Notes under the pieces: generated by a model
Databases searched by the model: none
Seen by the model: only the letters and a program-made list of their open reading frames with translations
What the model was told of the DNA's origin: nothing
Shown here: one piece after another, positions 1 through 5,759 of the stretch
How the letters are laid out: every line of letters starts with the position of its first letter
Position numbering within the stretch: the first letter of the stretch is position 1
Program-made: the position numbers and the translations under genes
Source of the DNA: Eubacterium sp.
GTDB taxonomy: Bacteria > Bacillota > Clostridia > Lachnospirales > Lachnospiraceae
Reading direction: 5' to 3'
Length of the DNA: 5,759 nt
Assembly: GCA_021442545.1 (NCBI GenBank)
Contig: JABUSX010000052.1
Location: forward strand, 1-5,759

Positions 1-83
1 CGCTCCCGCTGAAGAAGCTCCCGCTGCCGAAGAAGCACCGGCTCCTGCCGCTGCCGCTCCCGCTGAAGAAGCTCCCGCTGCCG
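1..83 (+). repeat. Direct repeat in the E2 Ala/Pro/Glu linker
   Basis: Two identical 29-bp copies lie at 1-29 and 55-83, offset by 54 bp (18 codons), so the repeat is in frame and encodes APAEEAPAA twice with a related Ala/Pro/Glu segment between. Such flexible linkers let the lipoyl arm swing between active sites. The repeat may continue upstream of the window. Confidence 0.85.
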
Positions 84-1093
84 CACCCGCAGGCATCCCC
101 GCCGGTGTCAGCGGCATCTCACCGCGTGCCCGTATGGCTGCCGCGAAAATGAATGTGGATCTCAGCGGCGTGACCCCGACCGGACCTGCCGGACGGATCA
201 TCGAACGCGATATCCTTGCTGCCGCGAAGAGCACAGCCGGTGCCGCACAGGCCGGATCCACAGCCGGTATCGTCGGAACAGGCATCGGCGGCCGTGTTAC
301 GATCAAGGATCTTGAAAATGCCGCTGCCGGCATCACCGCTTCTGCTCCTGCAGCCGCTCCGGCTCCTGCCGCTGCCGCCGCTGCTCCGGCCGAAGTCGAA
401 TATGTCGACGAGAAGGTCGCACATGTCCGTACCGTGATCGGAAAAGCCATGGCCAGATCTCTTGCCGAGATCCCGCAGCTTACACATATGCTTTCTGCTG
501 ACGTAACATCCCTTGTTGCCTACCGCGAAAGCATCAAGAACGCTCCGGAATCCATGCATATGCCGAAGATCAGCTACAACGACATGATCATGTATGCAGT
601 CTCCCGCGTTCTCCTGAACTACCGTGAACTGAACGCCAACACGATCGATGCCAAGACCATGCGCTTCTTCACACATGTCCACCTCGGCATGGCTGTTGAC
701 ACACCGCGCGGCCTCCTGGTTCCGACCGTATTCAATGCGGATACCAAGAGCCTTGCACAGATCGCCGAAGAAGATAAGATGCTGGCCGAACAGGCCCGCA
801 GCGGAAGCATCAATCCGGACCTTCTGACCGGTGCTTCCTTCACGGTCTCCAACCTCGGCGCCTACGGCGTGGAATACTACACACCGGTCATCAACGTACC
901 GCAGACCGGTATCCTCGGCATCGGCGGCATCACAGACCGGATCAAGGTCGTGAACGGCGAAGTCGTACCGTACAAGGCAATGGGTCTTTCCCTTACCTAT
1001 GACCATGCTGCACTCGACGGCGGCGAAGCCACGAACTTCCTCAGAGACGTAAAAGTCGCTCTGGAGAACTTCCCGGCACTTCTTTCCATGTAA
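1..1093 (+). CDS. Dihydrolipoamide acyltransferase (E2) of a 2-oxoacid dehydrogenase complex, 5' end missing
   Basis: This is the core subunit that takes the acyl group from E1 on a lipoyl arm and transfers it to coenzyme A. The open frame runs from base 2 to a TAA at 1091-1093 and gives 363 residues. The visible part starts inside an Ala/Pro/Glu linker (residues 1-30), so the lipoyl domain and true start lie upstream. Next comes a peripheral-subunit-binding domain (about residues 39-72, SPRAR...VDL...TPTGPAGRIIERD) that docks E3 and/or E1, then a second GTGIGGRVTIKDL half-motif (92-107) and another Ala/Pro linker (nt 338-392). The catalytic domain covers about residues 135-363, a normal size. 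Its active-site motif DHAALDG is intact, with His at 1004-1006 and Asp at 1016-1018. SNLGAYG and the INVPQTGILGIGGI segment are also typical of the family. An ATG at 134 lies inside the binding domain and is not the start. The acyl specificity (acetyl or other) cannot be read from the sequence. Confidence 0.95.
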   Translation, partial: APAEEAPAAEEAPAPAAAAPAEEAPAAAPAGIPAGVSGISPRARMAAAKMNVDLSGVTPTGPAGRIIERDILAAAKSTAGAAQAGSTAGIVGTGIGGRVTIKDLENAAAGITASAPAAAPAPAAAAAAPAEVEYVDEKVAHVRTVIGKAMARSLAEIPQLTHMLSADVTSLVAYRESIKNAPESMHMPKISYNDMIMYAVSRVLLNYRELNANTIDAKTMRFFTHVHLGMAVDTPRGLLVPTVFNADTKSLAQIAEEDKMLAEQARSGSINPDLLTGASFTVSNLGAYGVEYYTPVINVPQTGILGIGGITDRIKVVNGEVVPYKAMGLSLTYDHAALDGGEATNFLRDVKVALENFPALLSM

Positions 1094-1120
1094 GAGAACA
1101 CAAAACAGGAGGTAACTGAT

Positions 1121-2485
1121 ATGGCATATGATGTAATCGTACTCGGAGGCGGTCCGGGCGGATACATGGCAGCGGAGAAAAGCGGCAAAGCCGGTCTTTC
1201 CACAGTCTGCATCGAAGGCCGCGCCTACGGCGGAACCTGCCTGAACGAAGGCTGCATTCCCACAAAGGCACTGCTTTATTCCGGAAAAATGTACCTGCAT
1301 GCCAAAGAAGCCGCGGCTTTCGGCGTTCATGCCGAAAACGTGACCATTGACAACGCAGCCGTGATCGACCGCAAGAACAAAGTCGTCAAGACTCTTGTCT
1401 CCGGTGTTGAAGCCACCCTTAAGGCTCACAAGGTCGAAATGGTCAAGGAATACGGTAAGATCACAGGAAAGACGGCCGAGGGCTATACCGTCGAAGCTGG
1501 CGGCAAGACCTATGAAGGCAAAAACCTGATCATCGCGACCGGTTCCGTTACAAGCATCATCCCGATCCCGGGCGTCAAAGAAGGCCTGGCATCCGGTTAT
1601 GTTCTGACAAACCGTGAGCTGCTCGACCTGAAAGAGCTGCCGAAGAAGCTTGTCGTCCTCGGCGGCGGCGTCATCGGCCTTGAGATGGCAACTTACTACG
1701 CCATGGTCGGTGTGGAAACCGTGATCATCGAAATGCTTGACCATATCGCCGGCACGACCGACAAGGATATGTCCAAAGAGCTGATGAAGATCTGCGGCAA
1801 GATGGGCATGAAATTCATCCTCGGCGCGAAAGTCACGGAAGTCAAGGGCGACCGTGTCGTCTACGAAAAAGACGGACAGATCAGCGAAGAGCTGACCGAC
1901 AAGGTCCTGCTTTCGATCGGACGCCGTGCGAATACCGACGGCATCGGTCTGGAAACGATCGGCGTGGAAACAAACCGCGGCGCCGTCGTGACCGATGAAT
2001 TCATGAAGACGAACGTCCCGAACGTCTATGCGGTCGGCGATGTCAACGCCAAGATCATGCTGGCCCATGTGGCTTACCGTGAAGCGGATGTTGCCGTCAA
2101 CACGATCTGCGGCATTCCGGACCGGATGCGCTATGATGCCGTTCCGAGCGTCATTTATACGCTGCCCGAGCTCAGCTCCGTCGGCGAAACGGAAGAATCC
2201 GCAAAGGCAAAAGGCCTTGACGTCAAGGTCGTACGCCTGCCGATGATCTACAGCGGACGCTATCTCGTTGAAAATCCCGGCGAAAACGGCTTCATGAAGC
2301 TCGTCTTCAACAAGAAATACGGCACCCTCATCGGCGCCCAGTTCCTCTGCAACTATTCTTCTGAATTCATTGCCACATGCGCAGCCTTCATCGAGATGGA
2401 ATTCACGGCTGACGACATGAAGCAGGTCATCCTGCCTCATCCCACAGTCGCCGAAATCATCCGGGATGCCGCAAGTGCTTATTGA
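1121..2485 (+). CDS. lpdA: Dihydrolipoyl dehydrogenase (E3)
   Basis: This FAD-dependent flavoprotein reoxidises the dihydrolipoyl group of E2 and reduces NAD+. At 454 residues it is about full length for the family and has no lipoyl domain fused at its N-terminus. The FAD-binding GGGPGG lies at residues 9-14. The redox-active disulfide is in GGTCLNEGCIPTK (Cys40 and Cys45). The NAD-binding GGGVIG is at 181-186, and the second FAD motif around NVYAVGD at 301-307. The dimerisation domain carries TLPELSSVG (347-355) and the catalytic pair His440 and Glu445 in HPTVAE. All key residues are present. The start is fixed by AGGAGGT at 1107-1113, and the gene follows E2 by only 27 bp, so the two are almost certainly cotranscribed. 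It may also serve other lipoyl complexes (for example glycine cleavage) if the genome has no other E3. Confidence 0.97.
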   Translation: MAYDVIVLGGGPGGYMAAEKSGKAGLSTVCIEGRAYGGTCLNEGCIPTKALLYSGKMYLHAKEAAAFGVHAENVTIDNAAVIDRKNKVVKTLVSGVEATLKAHKVEMVKEYGKITGKTAEGYTVEAGGKTYEGKNLIIATGSVTSIIPIPGVKEGLASGYVLTNRELLDLKELPKKLVVLGGGVIGLEMATYYAMVGVETVIIEMLDHIAGTTDKDMSKELMKICGKMGMKFILGAKVTEVKGDRVVYEKDGQISEELTDKVLLSIGRRANTDGIGLETIGVETNRGAVVTDEFMKTNVPNVYAVGDVNAKIMLAHVAYREADVAVNTICGIPDRMRYDAVPSVIYTLPELSSVGETEESAKAKGLDVKVVRLPMIYSGRYLVENPGENGFMKLVFNKKYGTLIGAQFLCNYSSEFIATCAAFIEMEFTADDMKQVILPHPTVAEIIRDAASAY

Positions 2486-2549
2486 TCCGGAAAATAGAAC
2501 TTATAACGACAACAGAACCAGAATATGAACATTTTACAAGGAGGCAGTT

Positions 2550-5015
2550 ATGTCTAAACAGTTGTTCATGGATCCGAAGGATCTCCGCGCACCGCGCACC
2601 ATCACCTTTGATCCGGTCGAAGTCAACCAGTATCAGAAGACCGTCAAAGACGAGATCGGCAACATTCCGAACGAAGATCTTGTTCAGATCTACCGCGACA
2701 TGTGCTATGTCCGCGAATTTGAAACAATGATCAACCTCATCAAGACGACCGGCGAATACCAGGGAACACCCTACAATCATCCGGGTCCCGCTCACCTCGG
2801 TATCGGTCAGGAAGCCGCTTATGTCGGTCAGGCTTACCTTCTGACAACAGACGACTTCTCTTTCGGTTCCCACCGCAGCCACGGCGAAATCATCGCCCGT
2901 GCCATGCGTGCCGTTGAGATCCTTCCGGAAGATGAGCTCCTTAATATCATGGAGACCTTTGACGGCGGCAAGATCTACAAGGTCGTCAAAGACACCAGCG
3001 ATGACATCCGCGAAGTCGGCCGCAACTTTGTCATGTACGGCATGACAGCTGAGACCTTCGGACGTGAGAACGGCTTCAACCGCGGTCTCGGCGGCTCCAT
3101 GCATGCGTTCTTCACCCCGTTCGGCGTATATCCGAACAACGCCATCGTCGGCGGCAGCGGCCCGATCGCACCGGGTGCTGCACTTTACAAACTCTCCAAC
3201 AAGAAGCCCGGCATCGTTGTCTGCAACATCGGCGACGGCGCCTGCGCCTGCGGTCCTGTCTGGGAAGGCATGGTCTTCTCAACAATGGATCAGATCCGTA
3301 TGCTCTGGGACGACGAGTTCACCGGCATGCCGATCGTCTTCAACATCTGGAACAACACCTACGGCATGGGCGGCCAGACAAACGGCGAGACCATGGGTAT
3401 GCACGATCATGCCCGCATCGGCGTAGGCCTTGCTCCGAACCAGCTCCATGTTGAAAAGGTCGACGGTTACAACCCGCTGGCTGTCATCGACGCCTACAGA
3501 AGAAAGAAACCGGTCGCGAAGGAAGACGGCCCCGTCATGTTCGATATCGTAACCTATCGTTACAGCGGCCATTCACCGTCCGATTCCGGCACATACAGAA
3601 CCAAAGAAGAGCTTGACGCCTGGCTGAAAGAAGATTCCATCGAAGCCTACGGCAAACAGCTGATCGAAGCCGGTCTTGCAACCGAAGAAGATCTTGAGAA
3701 GATCAAAGCCGGTGTTGTGGAAGATACACACCGCAACATGAAGCTGGCGATCGACGAGACCGTTTCCCCGCGTATCGACGTTCTTGGTTCCAAGCCGAAT
3801 GCCATTGCTGATCTGATGTTCTCCAACCAGAAGATCCGCAGCATGGAAGAAGGCCGTGAAGCCGAAGTCCTCGTACCGTATGACGAGTCTCCGCGTGCGA
3901 AGATGCTTGCAAAGAAAGTCCGCTTCGGTCTGGACGAAAACGGCAATCCTGTCAGCAAGAACCGCGTCTACCAGATGCGTGACGCCATTGCAGAGCCGAT
4001 CCTCAGAAAGTATTATGAAGATCCGACCCTCATCAGCTTCGGCGAAGATGTTCGTGACTGGGGCGGCGCATTCGCAGTCTACCGCGGATTCACCGAGACG
4101 ATCCCGTATCACCGCCTGTTCAACTCCCCGATTGCTGAAGCAGCGATCATCGGCGCCGGTGTCGGCTATGCCATGAGCGGCGGCCGTGCTGTTGTCGAGC
4201 TGATGTATGCCGACTTCCTCGGACGTTCCGGCGACGAGCTGTTCAACCAGCTGTCCAAATGGCAGTCCATGAGCGCCGGCGTTCTGAAGATGCCTGTTGT
4301 CGTCCGTATGTCCGTCGGTTCCAAATACGGCGCACAGCATTCTCAGGACTGGTCCGCACTCTGTGCTCACATTCCGGGCCTGAAGGTCGTCTTCCCGGCC
4401 ACACCGTACGATGCAAAGGGCATGATGCAGAGCGCTCTGAACGGCAGCGATCCGGTCATCTTCTTCGAAAGCCAGCGTACCTATGACTATGCAGAACTCT
4501 TCCATAAGGAAGGCGTTCCGGCAGAAGAATACGAGATCCCGATCGGCGAGCCGGATATCAAGCGCGAAGGCAGCGACGTCACGATCCTTTCGATCGGCGC
4601 CACGCTCTACCGTGTAACCAAGGCTGCTGACATCCTGCAGGAGAAATACGGTGTTTCCGCCGAGATCATCGACGCCCGCTCTCTCGTACCGTTCAACTAC
4701 GAAAAAGTCATCGAGTCCGTCAAGAAGACCGGCCGTATCGTGGTTACCGGCGATGCCTGCGAACGCAACTCCTTCATGCGGAACCTTGCTTCCAACATCA
4801 CCGAGCTCTGCTTCGATTATCTGGATGCTCCGCCTGTCGTTGTCGGTTCCAAAGACTGGATCACACCGGCACACGAGATCGAGGACTGCTTCTTCCCGCA
4901 GCCTGAATGGATCATCGACGCGATCCATGAACGCATCCTGCCGCTGGAAGGACATACCTGCACACATAACTGCACGGTTCTCGAACAGATCCGCGAAAAC
5001 AAAGCAGGTGTCTGA
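2550..5015 (+). CDS. 2-oxoacid dehydrogenase E1, fused alpha and beta subunits (probably pyruvate dehydrogenase)
   Basis: E1 performs the thiamine-diphosphate-dependent decarboxylation and reductive acylation of the E2 lipoyl group. In most bacteria with this type the alpha and beta halves are separate proteins of about 330 residues each; here one 821-residue chain holds both. The alpha half (about 35-400) shows LGIGQEAAYVG (83-93), SHRSHGE (107-113), GLGGSMH (179-185), the cofactor motif GDG (228-230) to NN (268-269), and the active-site loop YSGHSPSDSGTYRTKEE (His341). The beta half (about 471-800) shows SFGEDV with the expected catalytic Glu499, NSPIAEAAIIGAGVGYAMSG, AQHSQD (His597), HIPGLKVVFPATPYDAKG and DARSLVPF. 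A connector of about 70 residues joins them. The alpha half carries extra residues at about 122-172 and within the cofactor motif. AAGGAGG at 2538-2544 fixes the start, 64 bp after E3. Substrate is inferred: pyruvate most likely, acetoin or branched-chain 2-oxoacids possible. Confidence 0.93.
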   Translation: MSKQLFMDPKDLRAPRTITFDPVEVNQYQKTVKDEIGNIPNEDLVQIYRDMCYVREFETMINLIKTTGEYQGTPYNHPGPAHLGIGQEAAYVGQAYLLTTDDFSFGSHRSHGEIIARAMRAVEILPEDELLNIMETFDGGKIYKVVKDTSDDIREVGRNFVMYGMTAETFGRENGFNRGLGGSMHAFFTPFGVYPNNAIVGGSGPIAPGAALYKLSNKKPGIVVCNIGDGACACGPVWEGMVFSTMDQIRMLWDDEFTGMPIVFNIWNNTYGMGGQTNGETMGMHDHARIGVGLAPNQLHVEKVDGYNPLAVIDAYRRKKPVAKEDGPVMFDIVTYRYSGHSPSDSGTYRTKEELDAWLKEDSIEAYGKQLIEAGLATEEDLEKIKAGVVEDTHRNMKLAIDETVSPRIDVLGSKPNAIADLMFSNQKIRSMEEGREAEVLVPYDESPRAKMLAKKVRFGLDENGNPVSKNRVYQMRDAIAEPILRKYYEDPTLISFGEDVRDWGGAFAVYRGFTETIPYHRLFNSPIAEAAIIGAGVGYAMSGGRAVVELMYADFLGRSGDELFNQLSKWQSMSAGVLKMPVVVRMSVGSKYGAQHSQDWSALCAHIPGLKVVFPATPYDAKGMMQSALNGSDPVIFFESQRTYDYAELFHKEGVPAEEYEIPIGEPDIKREGSDVTILSIGATLYRVTKAADILQEKYGVSAEIIDARSLVPFNYEKVIESVKKTGRIVVTGDACERNSFMRNLASNITELCFDYLDAPPVVVGSKDWITPAHEIEDCFFPQPEWIIDAIHERILPLEGHTCTHNCTVLEQIRENKAGV

Positions 5016-5044
5016 TACAGCTGACACTCTTATAAAGTAAAAAG

Positions 5045-5094
5045 CATCCCGCAGATACAAGGCTTTCGCAGCCGTGTCTGCGGGGTGTTTCTTA
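5045..5094 (+). terminator. Intrinsic terminator of the dehydrogenase operon
   Basis: Arms 5045-5058 and 5074-5087 pair over 14 bp with two G-T wobbles. An inner 4-bp stem (5061-5064 with 5070-5073) closes a 5-base loop TTCGC, and two unpaired A residues lie at 5059-5060. The hairpin is followed directly by TTTCTTAT. It begins 30 bp after the E1 stop codon. The A-rich run just before the left arm (from about 5039) could give weak termination in the reverse direction too. Confidence 0.93.
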
Positions 5095-5111
5095 TATCGC
5101 TTTGTATGTAA

Positions 5112-5163
5112 TGAACTTGACTAATTCAACCTGACTGTTATAATACCAACTGTTGCAAGTTCA
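5112..5163. promoter_or_regulatory. Inverted repeat around the MarR promoter, candidate operator
   Basis: TGAACTTG at 5112-5119 is the exact reverse complement of CAAGTTCA at 5156-5163. With one mismatch the symmetry extends to 10 of 11 positions (5109-5119 against 5156-5166). The left arm overlaps the -35 box and the right arm lies just after the expected transcription start. Shorter symmetrical sites lie inside it: TTGA-N5-TCAA at 5117-5129 over the -35 box and AACT-N6-AGTT at 5148-5161. MarR-family proteins bind short palindromes and usually repress their own promoters, so autoregulation is a plausible inference. The 36-bp spacing between the main arms is longer than a single dimer site, so these may be half-sites of two operators. 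Confidence 0.5.
5117..5144 (+). promoter_or_regulatory. Sigma-A promoter of the MarR-family gene
   Basis: A -35 box TTGACT (5117-5122) and a perfect -10 box TATAAT (5139-5144) are separated by 16 bp. Transcription would start near 5151, leaving a leader of about 60 nt. The promoter sits just beyond the terminator, which makes the MarR gene an independent transcription unit. Confidence 0.85.
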
Positions 5164-5209
5164 ATAGTAGATTCTGCAAACCTTTTATCTGTTCCCGGAG
5201 AAGCGGATT

Positions 5210-5632
5210 ATGCAATTTAAATATCTGTATACACTCATGAAATGTGCGCATAACAGCTGCCATCAGAAAATCAAAGAAGCCGGCATCTCGCATACGGAAC
5301 ATTTCATCTGCACTTATCTGTATTCCCACCCGGATTCTTCCCAGGACGACGTGGCTGCCGACCTGCAGATGGACAAGGCCACGATCGCCAGAGCCCTTCT
5401 TTCACTGGAAAGCAAGGGATACATCGAACGCTGCACCAATCCGAAGAACCGACGGAAGAATCTTATCAACATCAGTGACTTCGGACGGGAAACCACCGCA
5501 GAAATCATTGATGTTTATGATGCCTGGCTCGAAGATCTCTCCCGCGTTCTGAATCCGGAAGAAAAGGCACGTTTTGCAGAATACTGCCTCCGTCTTATGG
5601 AAGCGGCAAAAGAAAAAAATTCCGAGGAATAA
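5210..5632 (+). CDS. MarR-family winged helix-turn-helix transcriptional regulator
   Basis: The 140-residue product has the usual length and layout of a MarR dimeric regulator. N-terminal and C-terminal helices (about 1-35 and 95-137) would form the dimer interface. The DNA-binding helix-turn-helix is at about 44-74 (SQDDVAADLQMDKATIARAL, then LESKGYIER). The wing (about 75-90) carries NPKNRRKNLINIS in place of the common DxRDxR pattern, keeping the basic residues. Five cysteines (12, 17, 34, 75, 126) are present; whether any senses oxidants is unknown. GGAG at 5197-5200, nine bases before the ATG, supports this start. It has its own promoter and lies beyond the operon terminator. Its ligand is unknown, and the gene it controls is most likely itself and the frame beginning at 5725. 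Its base composition looks less GC-rich and less codon-biased than the dehydrogenase genes, as expected for a weakly expressed regulator. Confidence 0.92.
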   Translation: MQFKYLYTLMKCAHNSCHQKIKEAGISHTEHFICTYLYSHPDSSQDDVAADLQMDKATIARALLSLESKGYIERCTNPKNRRKNLINISDFGRETTAEIIDVYDAWLEDLSRVLNPEEKARFAEYCLRLMEAAKEKNSEE

Positions 5633-5724
5633 AGACAGCAGAAACGACGTTGAAAACACGCTTCATGTCCGAAGAATCAGAGACGAAACAGTGAAGGAAC
5701 AATCGGAAAAAGGCAGGATATCGT

Positions 5725-5759
5725 ATGAAAAGCACGCAAATAGAAACTATGGAAAATAC
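5725..5759 (+). CDS. Start of an unidentified gene, cut by the window end
   Basis: An ATG at 5725 opens a frame of only 11 complete codons (MKSTQIETMEN, then a partial codon). A weak ribosome binding site, AGGCAGGA at 5711-5718, precedes it by 6 bases. It begins 92 bp after the MarR stop with no clear terminator between, so the two may be cotranscribed. MarR genes in Bacillota are often followed by a drug-efflux transporter, and an N-terminus with MEN plus a Thr-type codon start resembles many MATE-family transporters. That is only a guess from eleven residues; the second ATG at 5749 is an alternative start. Confidence 0.45.
   Translation, partial: MKSTQIETMEN

Noticed and set aside
119..2440. 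A 773-residue open frame on the minus strand spanning E2 and E3
   Set aside because: It is in exact codon register with the sense genes (both in the same frame), so it stays open because the sense genes avoid TTA, CTA and TCA codons. Its translation resembles no protein family I know, and the sense strand encodes two unmistakable enzymes.
2486..2549. Possible internal promoter (TATAAC-like bases at about 2503) between E3 and E1
   Set aside because: There is no acceptable -35 box at the right distance, and no terminator after E3. The gap is better read as a short intercistronic spacer with a ribosome binding site.
3573..5060. A 495-residue minus-strand open frame opposite E1, and a similar one at 2457-3104
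   Set aside because: Both are again in codon register with E1 and explained by the same codon bias. The longer one would also start in the terminator region with no ribosome binding site.
5016..5209. Riboswitch, small RNA or T-box in the intergenic region before the MarR gene
   Set aside because: The only strong structure is the terminator hairpin. The MarR leader of about 60 nt shows no stable stem or anti-terminator arrangement by eye.
5210..5632. MarR protein as direct regulator of the dehydrogenase operon
   Set aside because: It is separated from the operon by a strong terminator and has its own promoter. The operon promoter is outside the window, so its control by this protein cannot be supported.
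5665..5694. Tiny 9-codon frame between the MarR gene and the last frame
   Set aside because: It has no ribosome binding site and no recognisable sequence, and such a short frame is expected by chance.

Overview
This window holds most of an operon for a 2-oxoacid dehydrogenase multienzyme complex (pyruvate dehydrogenase type), followed by a separately transcribed MarR-family regulator and the first codons of another gene. All genes lie on the + strand. The organism looks like a member of the Bacillota (Firmicutes) with a mid-range to slightly high GC content, possibly of the Erysipelotrichia or a related gut lineage. The grounds are near-perfect AGGAGG ribosome binding sites, a consensus sigma-A promoter, a strong intrinsic terminator and a fused E1 alpha-beta subunit. 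The phylum is a reasonable inference; the class is only a guess.

Layout: 1-1093 is the 3' part of the E2 acyltransferase gene. It enters the window within an Ala/Pro/Glu-rich linker, so the lipoyl domain lies upstream. 1121-2485 is the E3 dihydrolipoyl dehydrogenase, after a 27-bp gap with a strong ribosome binding site. 2550-5015 is a single 821-residue E1 polypeptide carrying both the alpha (thiamine diphosphate binding) and beta halves. A long GC-rich hairpin followed by a T-rich run at 5045-5094 ends the operon. A sigma-A promoter at 5117-5144, bracketed by an 8-bp inverted repeat, drives the MarR-type gene at 5210-5632. A new reading frame begins at 5725 and runs off the window.

E1 decarboxylates the 2-oxoacid on thiamine diphosphate and passes the acyl group to the lipoyl arm of E2. 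E2 transfers it to coenzyme A, and E3, docked on the E2 peripheral-subunit-binding domain, reoxidises the dihydrolipoyl group with FAD and NAD+. Pyruvate is the default guess for the substrate; acetoin or branched-chain 2-oxoacids cannot be excluded from sequence alone. The MarR gene has its own promoter beyond the terminator, so it more likely controls itself and the gene downstream of it than the dehydrogenase operon.

The window is mostly ordinary central metabolism. The less ordinary points are the architecture of the fused E1 (extra segments in the alpha half, a long connector, and a His/Cys-rich C-terminal tail), a repeated half-motif after the E3-binding domain of E2, and the symmetrical element around the MarR promoter. 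I found no evidence for a wholly new system, mobile element, CRISPR array or RNA gene.
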